From Coturnix japonica (Eukaryota > Chordata > Aves > Galliformes > Phasianidae): a DNA stretch of 64,000 nucleotides. The first letter of the stretch is position 1, and each line of letters starts with the position of its first letter. The stretch is taken from positions 15,283,830-15,347,829 of the forward strand of contig NC_029521.1 of the NCBI RefSeq assembly GCF_001577835.2. Reading direction: 5' to 3'. The notes under the pieces are model-generated. The model made no database searches and was not told the DNA's origin. It saw only the letters and a program-made list of their open reading frames with translations. Both the position numbers and the translations under genes were made by a program. This document shows positions 1 to 13,299 of the stretch, in pieces.

Positions 1-3000
1 CATTAGGGGCTGACCCACGTGCTGAAACAGAACGTGTAAGATTACACATACCTGAGTTGCCTGGTACTCACACTTACAGGTATGCCTGAGCTCTGTGGCA
101 TAGCTTGCTACTTATATTAGGCACTAATATCTGTGCCTATGCTGCTCAGGTTCCCTAAGGGAATGCAGGGCAGGTCAGAGGGCTTCTGAAATCAGCCAAG
201 GGGACAAGCTCTTTCTTGCATGGCCACAAGGTGTAGTTACAGCAGACTGATGCTCTGTCATTCTGGAAGTCCCACTGTCCTGCTCTGTGCATTTACTGCA
301 GTGAGAGGAACAAGAAATCTTCTAGTGGACAATGAAAGGCTGCAGTGAAAGTGTTTAAGGCAGTGTCAGACTGTTGGAACATTGCTGGAAGGCTTTGTGG
401 ATTGCATAGATGTGCCAGAATACAAGACATGAAGTGTTTCAAGAAAACAGTCCAGCAGCAATAGTGATGAAGGGTTACTGCTTGGAGGTGAAAGATTGCT
501 TACATATGGACTTGGCATCAATAATATGCCTGAAATGGCGGTTGGCTGGGGATATAAATATGGGTTTAAGGTCTGCCTCCTCAATATACTGATGAAATTG
601 ACTGAGGTTATATTGAGCAGTGGGGGCTCATCCTAGGTGGCTTTCTTCTGACTGAAGTCCCTAAACTTCTGTCATGTGGAAACCAAGACCTTGGGTGGAG
701 TAAAAAAGGGTGGGATAAGTACAACAAACAGTTGAAGGTATCCAGACTAAAGAGCACAGTAGGACTCATTAATCCATCAGTTTAAGTGTAGATTATCTTG
801 ACCACAAGCACATTCCTTATGTTCACAAAGAAACAGCTGCAAACATCAATATAAAAGCAATTGCAAAGCAAATTTACATTCTTGCTCAAGCTCACAGATG
901 GTCTTCAGTGGCATCCACAATAATTTCCACAGGTCCATGGGACTTGCACGGGAGTTCTAGTAGCTGTGGAAGGCTAAAGGCAAGACATCGCAAAGGTGAA
1001 AATCATTTAGAAGCTGATGTTGTGTATATGGTAGCTACAATCACAGCTTATTACTTCTGTACAACTTCTCCAGAGCTGATGACAAACATTTTTGTTTGGA
1101 ACAGATTGTGACTACACTTAAAGCAAGCAGTAGGTTACTTTGTCCAAGAAACACCCCCAAAGCAACATGGCCAGCTTTAAGCTGAGCTATATTCGTTCAC
1201 TTCTAAACTGTATGCAACTCTCTTAAATACAGAACAATTTCCAAACCATATCAGTGGATTATGAAGTAAGAAATATTCTGAACTGGCACATGATTATTGG
1301 AAGGAAGCATCTATTAAATTCACATTAGAGTTTGTTGGTGAGTAGTTTACAGCTTACTCTGGATACAGGCTTAGTCATGGTGTGAAATTCAATGTACATT
1401 TAAATTTAATTCTCTCTTTTTGATAACTCATGGTATTGATATACCATAGCACTAATCTGGGTAAAAATTATTTGATGGTTTATTTTTCTGTGGGTAAAAT
1501 GTTTTCACAGGTACTGCTTTCTGTTACCTTAAATGTGAAATGTTAACAAAAGCTTGAAAGACACAGCACACAATTAATCTCACAAATGTTTACAAAGTGA
1601 AAAAGAAAGGAGAATGCCACAGCCAACTTTCCCAATAGCTAACACAATGTAAATATGTTTTCAATAATTTTAGAGCAGGATGCAAACAAAAGAAACAGAT
1701 GAATCACAATAAAAAGATCAACTCCTTTATCATGCTAGGAAAGAAAAAAACAAAACCCCAATGATCAAAACCACAGTTCACTCATTGTTCTTCATTTTCC
1801 CTGCCACTCCTGAATTTTATGCACATGTTGAATTGTATGGTTTAGTAAGGGCATACAGTGAGACGTGATGATCCAGACGCTGCAATTACCAAAACCTGGG
1901 AGTGGTTATTGAAGTCAGGGCTGGAGGATACCTCAGTGTCCTGTGCACAGTGTAGAAAGGATTATCTGTAGCTGGAAGTAAATACATGTGCAGTCAATGG
2001 ACCAAAACAGGGGTCTGATGCTCCCAGGGTGCTTCCTCCTCTACTTTGGATTCATTACTGGTTAATGTATGATGGAACACACCATTCACGTATCAGAGAA
2101 TCCATCTCAGGTAATCCAAAATTAGCTGACCTTTCCTTTAGAATAATTAATTATAATCTGTGTATCAAAAATAAGCAGACTACCACCTGTAAGACCTCAG
2201 CTCCAGGCACTGAGTCAAAATGGAATGGATTTTTCTTACTGCAATACGTTATCATACAAGCGGGAAAACAAAACAAACAGAGCTGATATAACCTCATTCC
2301 AGGTAACTAGAAGCCCTAAAGAAGGAGGAAGAAATCCAGAGCAGAAGGGCTAACCCTCTAAAAGAACACTGGCTTGGATACACATAACTTTGTCAGCGCA
2401 CCAGGGGAGAACCATGTGGTTTTTGATCCCCAGAGTTCACCTCAGCTGGTAAAATTGTGGTCTTAGAGGATGACCATTACTCTGGAGTTCTTTGTTGTGG
2501 AGTAAGAGTGGATGGTGTGTTAGAAGGGGAGGCAATGCAAGCACTAGGGACTGCAGTCCATTCTAGTCAGGATGTATGTTCTCAAACTTGTCACCAGTGG
2601 CACACTTAGGGGAGCTATCTAAAGTCATGCATCAGGTCGATATCAGAGTCAGCAAATAAAGCAGCTTCTGACTCACAGCTCCATGGTTGCTTCCCTCACT
2701 CTACAGTGAAACCTTGAAATACAAAACTAAAAGGAGCAGTGAAATTATGAAGTCACACATCCAACATCAGTTGATATATCAACTTGATAAAGCAACAAGG
2801 AGGCAAAAAAGCTGTGGTTTTATGTTCCAGCAAAGCCTTTTAACAAGCGTGTGCCTGAGAACAAGGAGCGGCTCCACTGGAAACAATGAAACAACCTGTG
2901 TGTCTAAAGTCAAGTTGTTAGCACTTGGTTTGATTCAAATACTAAAATCTAATCTGAAGAGTGCAGAAGTTATCAGGTGTTTTTCAGCTTTCTCTAGCTT

Positions 3001-6000
3001 TTTCTTAGTTAAGCTAAAATCTCTATTCCCTCTGTATATACAATTTATTTCTCTGTATCACTTCTGTACAAATATTTATCTGCATGGTCTATGTATCTTA
3101 GATGTAATCAGCAGTGAATGTTGCAAAATCCTTGCTCTCCCATTGGTTATCAGTCCACCACAAGGACATCTGTCCTCTGGTTGTGCAGGAGCTGAAAGGG
3201 AAACTTGATGATGGACAGTAAGAAAACAGCTTACATTTAAAAAGTAGGGGAAAGTATATTTAGTTTTATGTGAATTTGGAAACAGCAAAATTATATGCAT
3301 TTCATTAGATGAGTAGCAGAAAGCAGCCAAAAGGGAAATATGGCTGCAGGGTACTTCTAGGGGCATATCAAAGAATTCCAGGTCTTATGAATGCACATTC
3401 ATACTAGAAATGCTGTCACTAAAGACATTAAAGTATCATTAATGCACTTTTTAATTGCTGGTGATGGTCCGCTGTTGCAGAGCACACATCAGTCCTGACA
3501 AACAGAAATGGTACAACAAAACTAGTCTAGCAGATGGTAATATGTTGTTTCCTTCCAAGAGCATAACTGTACTCTTGCTTATGCCTAGGGTCATTTTGTT
3601 TTAGCAATAATGAATTTGAACTAGTTCATTTAAGCCAGTGCAAAAACACTGCTATATATAAAATGAACCTCTCCAGCAGTTTAGCCGAGTTACTTTAATG
3701 ACTATTGCCAAAGTACTCCTTGAACCTGGTGCTAGGTTTAAATGACCATTACGTTTACTAAAATTAAAATGGAAGGAAAACATCCATCGGATCTTATATC
3801 AGTTTAACTAGAAGGATTTTAAATGGACTGGAAGTGAAACCAGAGGAACAAGGCTTTTCTTTCTCTCTCCAGCTCCATGAATGCACTTGGCAACAGGCCC
3901 AATAACAGTGGGTCACCTTGAACTGCAAAGCACCGGTGGGACATGAAGCAAGACTGAGGGGACGGGACGAAGCTAAATGGCATCACCTTGCTTTCTGTCA
4001 CCCTAAATCAGCACAGTAGGATTTCATGCACACCTCAGTTCAGCTCCTGTTAACCGAATCCCTTCCACCTTGCTTCCCACAGCTGCTCACTGCTTCTTGT
4101 CCCCTGCTGCTCCAAGAGATTTGCTCACCCAGCCAGATCCCAGTTTGCCCAGGCAATGGCATTTGGTATTATGAATGACTACCACTGGTTCACTATAGCC
4201 TGGACAAATAGTTGCTTCTCAAAATTACTGTCTCATACTGGGCTGCCTCCTGGAAGGTCCCAGAAAAGTATTTCTAACTACTAGAAAAAAAATAACACTA
4301 TAGCTGGTAAGTATGAGCTTGTCAGGTATTCCTTTGGATGTCAGTGCTTCTGAGAAAGTGCTTTCTGAGAAATAGAAAGAGACCAAAGACATTTAGCAGC
4401 ATTCAACTGGGAACTGGTGAAGCTCCAAGTATGAAATCCTTAGTGGTTGTCACACCAGCAAAGCCTCAAATATTTCCTGATTTTTAGTGGTCTTGGGCAG
4501 ATCTTCAAGGCAGTTTTGTTTCTCTTCTTCCTATGTGACAACTAACATGGCATTACAGAAGCAATCATTCTCCCCTCCCACAAGAAAAGTGAATTAAAAT
4601 CAGCTCAGTGGAGATGTACCCAGATCTTGCTTTTAGGAATAGTCAAGATGAAACAATTTTCTTAAATCAGGATTTGCATATCCTGAGACAAGAGGTACAA
4701 AGACACCCAGAGAAACACCACCAGCCTACCTACACCAAGCAACAAGTCTGGCAGGGCTCCAGAGTGTTCATCAGAAACCCACTGGCAATCGAACAAGGTG
4801 TTCTGCATAGAAAGTGCCTTGAAAACAAAACGAGTCTTGCCTTGAGCTGTCTATGAAAAAACACAAAAGGACTGGCATAGAAATCCTTGTCGAGCCCATG
4901 GTGTCCTGGGGTCAACAAAACCTGAGTGTGGTAAGTGAAGGGAAGAGAATACTGCAAAACTGGTGCAAGTCATAGGTTAGTGCACATGGTCAAAAGTTTC
5001 TCTATGCTTGTGTGAGTTATGGTTGTCTTGATGGTGAAATAAACTGTGCTTGGTTAATCCTCCACACTTTAGAGATTCTATACGTTTTATAGAAATGGGA
5101 ATTTTACAGGAGCTTCAGTGGGCCTGAAAAGAATCAAGGGATGGAAAGACAATATTATGTACCTAAGACATACTAGAAAAATGTGGTGCTTAAGACAGCA
5201 TTTGTGATCCTGCGATGCATATCCAGGAAATACATTATTATCTCTTTTCATAATATCTGTGGTTATTTTGACAGCACTGGCAAACTCGCATACCTCTTTC
5301 TCTATTCAGTTATGAAATGAGATCAGATTGGAAAATGTTTAAAAATAGGACACAGGAATGAAAGAATCAGTGCTACTCGCCTGTAGACTAAAACCACTGT
5401 ACTCATCTAAAAGAAGTTATACACTGATTTCACAGTCTGTAAGTGCAGACAAGGGGACAATTTCAATGATAACAGACTATCACTTGGAATGCAGGAAACA
5501 AAGGATGAAAAATAAAAGTTACTGAATTCTCTCAATGACATAAACAGGATTTTCATGAAATGAAAGTTTTTAAACGCACTAGACTGATAACAACAAAAAT
5601 AGACAGGTGTATAGTCTGTAAAACAGAATGCTTATGAACTTTTCATAAATTATGTATTTCTACTAAGAGACTGTCAAAACTGCGGAGACTTCAGTTTCAG
5701 CATTTTCTCTAAGAAGGTCATGGAATTCTGATGTGATGCACTGCTTTGTTGTTGGTGTTATTCCTGCTGAATTCTTTGGAATCAGCATATCCAAAAGCTA
5801 AATTACTTGATTACTGGTGCTCAGAAATACACAGTATGAGGAAGTGAGTGAATGATAATTTCTCTTTCCACCACTCCAAAGTATCTACAACCCCATTAAT
5901 TATTTAGCCAATTCTTAGAATAAATAAGTCCTAATTGATTTAGCTTATAATACAGGCAGGTAGTATTGGTTTTACTTGTTCAAACATTCTAAATGTAATT

Positions 6001-6880
6001 TTAAAGTCCTGCTTGTGCCCTGTTCTGATCTGGTGTTAAATTTCCTGTAGCAATTTATAACTTTCTATTTCTTGCTAACATTTATAATGAAGTATTTTTG
6101 AAACATAGGCAGGACCACAGTTTATTGTTTCCTTCTGAAGAGAGGCTGCAGGAGTATGGGAAAGAGTATTTGATTTTCACTTTGATGTTTTCCAATGCCT
6201 GCGAAAGCATTTTGCACTTATAAAGAGTGGTCACATACTTTATCACAGGTACTTGTGATACTGTCTGCCCAGTCCCACAGGAAAAGCAGGCTTTTGGTAT
6301 GTGTTACTATTGTAAAATAGTTATTTTTAAATGAAGGTAAAGAGGAATGTTGTGGTGTGGTCCAGCTTTGACCAACATCTGATTGTTAAGAAGCTTGATA
6401 CCAGTAATCAACAGTTCCTTTTGGCTATCTTACAGTGAATCCATTAGTATTAAATAAGAGTATCCAAAGATCTGGCAAGAGATCTCAGTTATTCCCAATT
6501 TTCTCTTCCAAACATGTTCCAGCCCACTGAGAGAAGAAATTGCCAGCATGAATTCCTGCCACACCTTCAGATCACTTGGACCAGCCTGTAAAGTACTGTC
6601 TATAGCTTATATATCAATCATTATATTTTATCAAAAATCTCTCTCTCTTTTTTATATATATACACGCACCTCTTTTTGTTTTGTTTTCTAATCATAAAGC
6701 TTCCAAGGGAAACTTTGTTTGAGGTTCAGTCCTGTACCCAGGTCAGTGCTCCCACAGAACCAAACATTTTCTCACTGCCAGCTGGCAAAATTTCAGCAGT
6801 TTCTTCAGAAATTTCAACATACATGCATTTGAGCTGAACAAGCTATTTTTCTAGACTTAAATTGCCCAATATAGAGGCCT
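1..6880. other. Gene-free stretch upstream of the MSMB array
   Basis: I see no supportable exon, RNA gene or interspersed repeat here. The sequence is AT-leaning. Open frames are short and lack splice context or recognisable protein content. The longest, at 2687-3208 on the + strand, begins at TTG and translates to low-information sequence. Simple repeats are minor, for example a pyrimidine run followed by TATATATA at about 6640-6662. Distal control elements of the first MSMB gene could lie here but cannot be recognised by eye. Confidence 0.6.
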
Positions 6881-6889
6881 CATAAAATA
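6881..6889 (+). promoter_or_regulatory. MSMB: Putative TATA box of MSMB copy A
   Basis: CATAAAATA lies 80 bases before the initiator ATG, with a CCAAT-like ATTGCCCAAT just upstream at 6861-6870. The spacing resembles that of copy B, whose TATA box lies 72 bases before its ATG. The leader between it and the start has no other ATG and contains CTGGAAGC, also found at a similar place in copy B. Confidence 0.5.
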
Positions 6890-6968
6890 TCTGCTTTCAG
6901 ATTCCACAGAAAGCACTTGCAGAGATCTTCTGGAGACTTGGAGCTCTCTGGAAGCTACACATTACACA

Positions 6969-6971
6969 ATG
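6969..6971 (+). CDS. MSMB: MSMB copy A exon 1 (initiator ATG only)
   Basis: The exon contributes just the start codon, followed directly by the donor GTGAGT, so the first intron is phase 0. The same layout is found in copies B and C and is the key to placing their starts. The 5' untranslated part of the exon probably begins near 6910, about 30 bases after the TATA box. Confidence 0.88.
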
Positions 6972-9900
6972 GTGAGTCAAAGGCTTAGGATATTTTAAAG
7001 GAGGGTACAGATCACTATTTGCTTTGAAACTGAAACAGAAAGATATTTTTAAGAGAATTACCTAATTAAGCATTTTTAGGTGTGGGTGTGTTCCCCTAAA
7101 AACTGCCTGAAGATGCAATGAAGTATATAGTTAAGATTATTGTGAACTTTGTTTTTAGCTTGCTTTGTAATTACTTGAGGGTCTTTCATCTGTTGTTACC
7201 CTTTTCTCCAAATTGTCTGTGAAAATCTTCACAATTTTGTGAACAAATAGAACCATGCTTTCAAAATCCATGGGTGTGAAACACAAGATTCCCTTTACAA
7301 GGAAATGTATAGTACTGTGTATTCTGTCTGCTTTTCTCTTCTGATTTATCAAGACCTGTCCTGTTTCAGCTTTTTAAGGCTCCAAATGTGTATGCAGAAT
7401 TGGAATCATCAGTTAGATATTGCTAAATAGATAGGCAAAGTCCAATGGCCCAGTTTCCCTCTGATTTATGCTCACCTAGTTTCATAAACTATTGGCATTA
7501 ATTACCATCTCTGATGACAATCTACGGTATGGAGTAAGTTTTACAGAAGAGGCAGCAAGTTCTGTGATACATGTAGATTTGGAAATGAAGGGAGAAATTA
7601 TCATCTACTTATTAATCTGCTTAATTTTCCTTAGAGCTTGACAGTACTCATTGGAAAAAACTTAGTTGGTCAAGGTGATTTGCCATCTCATTCCACATCA
7701 ATTCATCCATCCACTTGCAGAGTCTGCTTAATCCTGTTCAGAAGACTGTTCTGCAAGATGGTTGGTAGCGTTCCCTTTGTAAGAGAGCAAATAAGTGAAA
7801 AGGATTCCTTGAAGTGCCATGCTTTTGGAAGCCGAGAAAAACACAAGCTTGATGTAGAACTAAAAGTCCTTGCCATTAACGTAACTAAAATAACATCTCA
7901 ATTTAATAAATAATGTAATTTCTGCCATTGCTCTTTTACCCTTTTGATCCTCACTGCTCAGCCTAATTCCTGCTAGCTGTCTGTTACTTAGCTCACGTAT
8001 CCTTTGGTTATTCCAGCAAAAGACCAGTTTAGAAGAGTTCAAACAACACACACTTTTCTTTCTTTCTGTTTAGATTCACAGGAGGGTCCAGAACTTTGTT
8101 CTTTAGAAAGAAGAGCATACCCAGTTTCATTTGACTTGCATTTCTTTGAATAGCAAGATAAGGACAAATGCTGGAGCAAACAAAGGATTAAACATTCACA
8201 GAATACAGCATAGGAAGCAAAAGAAAAGTTCCAGTTGTTGCTATAAAAACACGTAGGACAGCACTGAGACCTCTAGTAAAAGTGTCCTGTGATGCTGCAG
8301 GGCCCTGCACCGGTTTGGAGGAAGGCTGCCACCAAACTAAACATGCACTGGACAATTAAAACACAGAAAGCAGTATCCTAAGCACACTGAGATCCTCTGT
8401 ATAAAACCACAACTCCCTGAAATCCCACAGCCCCAGGTAGCTGCATGGAATGACTAGCCTCAAAGCTCTACTCCAAATGTACATGAAACCTTCAGAGAGA
8501 CTAGTTGCTGTGTTACATACTCTTCTACAGTTTCAGAGAACAGGAGGTGCTTAGACTGTTTTCCTTTAGCCAAGTGCCATGGAATTACAGCATGACAGTT
8601 CCAGTTTTTCTTCTTTTCTCATTCTTGCTATGCTGCAGCTGGATTATTCTACCCCAAAACCTCACGAACTGCAAATGGTGGAACTGCTATGGACATTAAG
8701 CATTATATCCTATTCCATAGTCCCTCCACCCTCCTTTCACAACAACATAAACATCCCTCAGCCCTGTAAGAAAGCAGCACTTCAAGAATTAAAACAGCAA
8801 GTTTCTTCCAACACAGAGGTCATTCTCCTTGTTTTATTGTGGTTCAGAGCTTTCCATTATTTTATTTTTGCTTTCACGGTTTAAGTAACTCAAGGTGAGC
8901 AGCAGAGCTACTTAAAGCAAAGACTCTCACTGACATTTTTAACCATGCTTTCATGTAGAAGCAACCTGTTGAGTTCTGATCAGTGACTTGAAAAGACCTT
9001 TTCATATTACAAATCTTCTGTGTAAGTCTGCAAGTGCTATCAAGAAAACTGAAGTACATTCCCCATTGCTTCTCAAACTCCATCCATTTCTAAACGTTTG
9101 CCTAAAGCTATCCATCTTGAGTAATTCATCAAATCAGTCCTGTGCTCCCATCTCTCTACTTCCATATAAGTGCCTCTAGAGAGTTATGCATGTCTTCTCA
9201 AAGAAGTCCTGGATGTTCAGCAGGTTCCCATCTCCAAAATGCTCTTGCAGCTGTTGCCACCACTAGGCATGAGGAATGCACGGTTCCATAGCCAGATCCT
9301 TGTACATGGTTTGACAAGACTGTTCAAATGCTGCTAAGTAGAATACACAGCACTGGTTTTCTGCCCTAAGGCACTAATTTGTGTCTCTCTTCTCTATTCC
9401 AACCAGCTATTAGTGGGATTTAGTTAGCTTTAAGGTCTTATTTTACTGCCAGATTCAGTGAAATTGCTGTGCTCAAAAGCGAAACAATGGGTCTGCTACA
9501 CTCCTGATTTACAGGAGAAATAGCTACATCTGATCCAAAGGCAATTAAAAAAAGAGATGGGAAGAATCTGACAGGGTTTTGAAGTGCAAACCTCTATGGA
9601 AGCTTTTTGTGATTTCTGGAGATTGGACTTTGACAGAGAGTGATGCTGCAGGTAGAACTGTCATGTGATTTTGTCTCTTCCCACATAAGGAAAATCAACA
9701 CTGTGAAATATGTACAGTTCTCTTTTAAAACAAAAGATTATTTCTAATTTCTGTTTCAGGTTCAGTGACTTAGATTTTCAGAATAATTATAAATCAAAGT
9801 AGAATTTATGATCTGCATCTCTTTTACAGAAAATCCTACTGGCCTTCCTTCTTGCAGTGGTCATCATAGTGACACAGGGTGATGCTTACTGCTTTACACA

Positions 9901-10903
9901 ACTCTACAAGCCGGGAGAGGCTGAAAAAGGTAGGACAGGGGTAGTCGTCTCACTCAATAGTATTTTCTTGGCTTAGTTCTATGCAGAACTGTTGGGAAGG
10001 GCTCAAAATATCAAGCAGGGGCTCAAAATATCAAGGAGGTGGGAGATGTCAAAAAGACCTGGACAGGAGGTTCCAGCACCAGGTTTCCAAAGTTAGGGAA
10101 AGAACAAATTTTCACCTAGACTAGATGAAGTTGCAGCAGCATTATTGCTATTGGTGGTAGGTTGCTAATGCTGTTCCTGCACATGGAGCTGCAGGTGAGA
10201 GGATTTCTGAATTCAGTTTGGAAACAAGTTCATGCTCTCAAAATAATACAGGTAATAGCCAGGGGAGCAAAGTGACTTGTTTTACCGTTATCAGGAACAA
10301 AGATTTTCAGAAAATATACAGTCATTTTGAAACTTTTCAGTCTCTGATGTGAAGGTTTAAAGAATATCTTTTATTGCTGTGTTACACAGGCTGTATGATG
10401 GATGGAGTATTGTACCCCTTTGGAGAGATCTCAAGGACAGAAGGTTGTTTCAGATGCAGCTGCAGCCAATCTGAAATGCACTGCTGCACCCTGTAAGTCT
10501 GCTTTGTTACCCATAAAAAGACCACAGCTTTCCATGTGCTAGGAATATATTAGTTTCTAAAGACATGAGAGTATTTCCTCACCCCTCCCAGAGCTGGGGA
10601 AAACCACATATATCTTCTGACTCCTTGGCTGTGTTAACCTTGGTTCAATTTTTTCTGACTGGGAGTGGAGACAGGCCCTCCAAGACACATCCAGTTGGTG
10701 CTTGCTTTTAATACTGAGTAACGATGAGCTTCTTTTACACTAAGATTAAGTCTTTCTTTGTCAGGGGATGTAAGAGGAAGAAAGGATTTCATACCTCACA
10801 GTACTTAAGATGCCCCAAAGGGCTCATGGTGATCTGAATCCCCTTCCAGAGATGCTTTTCTGCACTGAACATACAGACTCTCGAGTGACATGGCTCTGGT
10901 CTG

Positions 10904-10934
<31 letters not shown>

Positions 10935-11479
10935 CCCAACATCCTACTTTCCTCATATCCCACCTTCTTCCAGAGCTGAAATGGAGTGATTCTGTTCTTC
11001 ATCTTTTCTCAGGGGACTTCCACATTCCAAACATACAGAAGGCTGTGAAAAAGTACTGGAAAAGAGATAAATAATGATGAAATTGTGCTTATGCCACACT
11101 TCAGAGTGCTGTGATAGAAAATTTCTGGGCTAGCACTGAGCGCACTGATACCTCTACACAGCACAATGAAGCAAGATATTTATTGGTTGAGGTCCTGGAA
11201 GCTGTAGCTGTGGCTCTAGCTAGGCTGGTCTAAGTCATAGTTCAAGAGATTTCTCACTCAGCACTAGTTTAAGATATAATTGCCAAACCACTGAATTATT
11301 GAATTGCTTACTGCTCCATGTCTAACATTTGCTCTCTCTTTGTTGATGACAGCTATACTACTCCTGTGGGTTATGACAAAGAAACATGTAAAGTCATTTT
11401 CAATGAGAAGGACTGTAACTATGAGGTGGTGCCAAAGTACCCCTCGAAGGAGTGTGCTTGGCATGCTCGTGTAGGCTAA
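6969..11479 (+). CDS. MSMB: Beta-microseminoprotein-like protein, copy A (four exons)
   Basis: This gene predicts a 110-residue secreted cysteine-rich protein of the beta-microseminoprotein (PSP94) family. The coding exons are 6969-6971, 9830-9929, 10390-10492 and 11353-11479. Residues 1-20 form a signal peptide (MKILLAFLLAVVIIVTQGDA), giving a mature chain of about 90 residues that starts YCF. It holds ten cysteines in the family spacing, including the CC pair in exon 3. The exon 4 segment TPVGYDKETCKVIF closely matches human MSMB (TPVGYDKDNCQRIF, from memory), so this is the copy most like the mammalian protein. Mammalian MSMB is a small disulfide-bonded protein of seminal plasma and other secretions that binds CRISP proteins; the role of the bird copies is not evident from sequence. 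Intron phases 0, 1 and 2 are shared with copies B and C. No break is seen. The introns hold only a 20-base tandem duplication and a TC run. Confidence 0.95.
9830..9929 (+). CDS. MSMB: MSMB copy A exon 2 (signal peptide and first cysteine)
   Basis: The acceptor CTTTTACAG precedes AAAATCC and the donor is G|GTAGGA, ending in phase 1. The exon encodes the hydrophobic signal sequence and the mature start YCFTQLYKPGEAEK. Confidence 0.92.
10001..10040 (+). repeat. 20-base tandem duplication in MSMB copy A intron 2
   Basis: GCTCAAAATATCAAGCAGGG is followed at once by GCTCAAAATATCAAGGAGGT. Two differences separate the units, so the duplication is fairly recent. It lies 70 bases after the exon 2 donor and touches no splice signal. 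Confidence 0.85.
10390..10492 (+). CDS. MSMB: MSMB copy A exon 3 (cysteine core)
   Basis: The acceptor is TTACACAG and the donor is CT|GTAAGT. The exon enters in phase 1 and leaves in phase 2. It encodes six of the ten cysteines, including the GC at its start and the CCT pair near its end. Confidence 0.93.
10907..10934. repeat. (TC)14 microsatellite
   Basis: An uninterrupted run of fourteen TC units lies in intron 3 of MSMB copy A. A run of this length is likely to vary between individuals. Confidence 0.95.
11353..11479 (+). CDS. MSMB: MSMB copy A exon 4 (C-terminal domain)
   Basis: The acceptor TTGATGACAG is nearly the same as those of exon 4 in copies B and C (CAATGACAG in both). The exon enters in phase 2, encodes the last three cysteines, and ends GTA GGC TAA. 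Confidence 0.93.
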
Positions 11480-11708
11480 CAACATGCCTGCTCCAAGCCA
11501 CTCTGTGCTGTGGGATCCGTCCATTCCTCGAGAAGCTTTGCCGTCACAGAGACGCTCAAAGACCTGAGAGATCTTATCACAAAGAGTTCTTCAGTGGATC
11601 CCTCTTAATCTCCCAATTATTCTAATTCAATATACAAGATTCACAATCAGAGACAAAGTCTTATTTCTGTCATTACTTGCATTGATATCACCAAGCTCTG
11701 TTAAACGA

Positions 11709-11714
11709 AATAAA
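11709..11714 (+). terminator. MSMB: Poly(A) signal of MSMB copy A
   Basis: AATAAA lies 230 bases after the stop codon, inside AAATAAATCCAGATGA. The same 16-base core surrounds the poly(A) signals of copy B, so this 3' end survived the duplication. Confidence 0.8.
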
Positions 11715-12693
11715 TCCAGATGAAATACCTAGAATTGCTTCATAATGATGGTTCTTTGTACACAATAACATTGAAGAACAACACCTTCCTTGAGAGAGGA
11801 ATGTGTTTCCCTCACTACTCCAGCATGCCAAATACCTGTGCCCTGACAGAAGCCACTTGTGCACTTCAAAGGCTTTGTTCCTGCCAAGACCCAGAGCAGC
11901 CATTTTGGCTCCCTATACATCAAAATACAAGAATGATGCACTATTTGAGATGCAATCTGCTATAGCTCACACTTCAGGCAGACAGCAGTCTTAGGAGGGG
12001 AGGAGGACACTGGACCAGATTCTCTTCAGCAAGTTTTCTCCTTCTCTGTGACAGATTCACTCTGAGACAGCCTTCCAGTACCTTCCTGAGAGTGAATGGC
12101 AGAGCTGGATTCCACCTGTCAGACATTCAGAGTCACTGGAGTTTGTAAAGAACCCAGTCTCAGCAAAATCTTAGCTGATGAGATGCCCTCTTATCCCAAG
12201 ATCAGTGTATTCTCCATGTCTGTAACACAGCCATTGAAGCAACAGGCGTTTCCTCCTAGCAAACTCAGACACCAGCAGAATACCACATCAACTAGCATGA
12301 GATTTAAAGAGGTGAGATTCTCACAGAGTGGATGGACAAAGTAACACATAGCCAGTGACTGTCTGGGCTTTCACAGGAGAAACTGAAAGAACAACATGCT
12401 GCAGGGTGAGGTGTATCCTCTACATACCTCAGTTTCCATGATGACAACATTCTCATTTCAAGTTCTGCCCCACTTCCACGCATCATCTGCTGAAATATTA
12501 ACTCCAGAACTTTTCCTCTCAGTATGAGATCTTGCGACCACCTAACCTTCCCTTCCAGAGTCAGCAAATGTTCTCCTGCCCCTGTTTGACGTGGACAGCC
12601 ATGCTGTGCCTTGACATCATGTTCTGCTGCCCTGCTCTGCCAAGACTGCCCCAAGCCCAGCTTTCTGCGGCATGCAAAGCTACCCGAGGCCCC

Positions 12694-12713
12694 CCAAATC
12701 CCTTTGGATTTGG
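12694..12713. repeat. Short perfect inverted repeat
   Basis: CCAAATCC and GGATTTGG are exact reverse complements separated by four bases (CTTT), giving an 8-base stem. It stands alone with no gene context, so it may be chance. Confidence 0.7.
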
Positions 12714-13280
12714 ATTTTCCACAGCCCTAAATTTTGGATTTTGTCTGTCACCAGTGCAGCCACTGATGGTCTTCTAAACAGAACCTCCCACTCAGTCCTA
12801 TCCTAAGTCTGCCTGCAAATAATCAGAATGATTTATCGTGATATGTTTTCTCTAGCTTTGTTATGGGTAAATTGCCTGCAAATACTTTTAAAATTTCTTA
12901 TGGCTTTGAGACACCTCTTCATCTCCACTCCCCCTCCCCCCACCCCGAGGTTGGGAGGGATGTAAGTCCAAGCATTTAACAAGTGCTAGCATTGCATTCT
13001 TTTGCATTCTTAATCTTTTAACATCGCCTGTTCTGGGAACTGCATATTGGTCCATAACTCCATCTTTCAATAAAACTACTTCCTGTGAAGCTGTAGAAGA
13101 TGTGGAGACAGCCTTAGATTTGATCTTAGCAGAATTCATCTTTAGAATGTGCCGATTCCTACTTAAAGTGGCCCATAGAACTGTTTTTTGACAAATAATG
13201 ACTTTTCATGTTTTTTTAACGCTCACTTTGAATATAAATTTTTCATTTCTAACAGAAGGGACTTTGATGCTTCTTATAGA

Positions 13281-13299
13281 TTAATTAATTAATTAATTA
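13281..13299. repeat. (TTAA)n simple repeat
   Basis: TTAATTAATTAATTAATTA is a short self-complementary AT repeat that runs into further AT-rich sequence. Confidence 0.9.

Noticed and set aside
2687-3208. 173-residue open frame on the + strand
   Set aside because: It begins at TTG, has no domain, signal or splice context, and its composition is what AT-rich random sequence gives.
4608-4856. 82-residue open frame on the + strand
   Set aside because: It reads smoothly but starts at GTG, has no matching splice sites or known family, and is overlapped by an open frame on the other strand.
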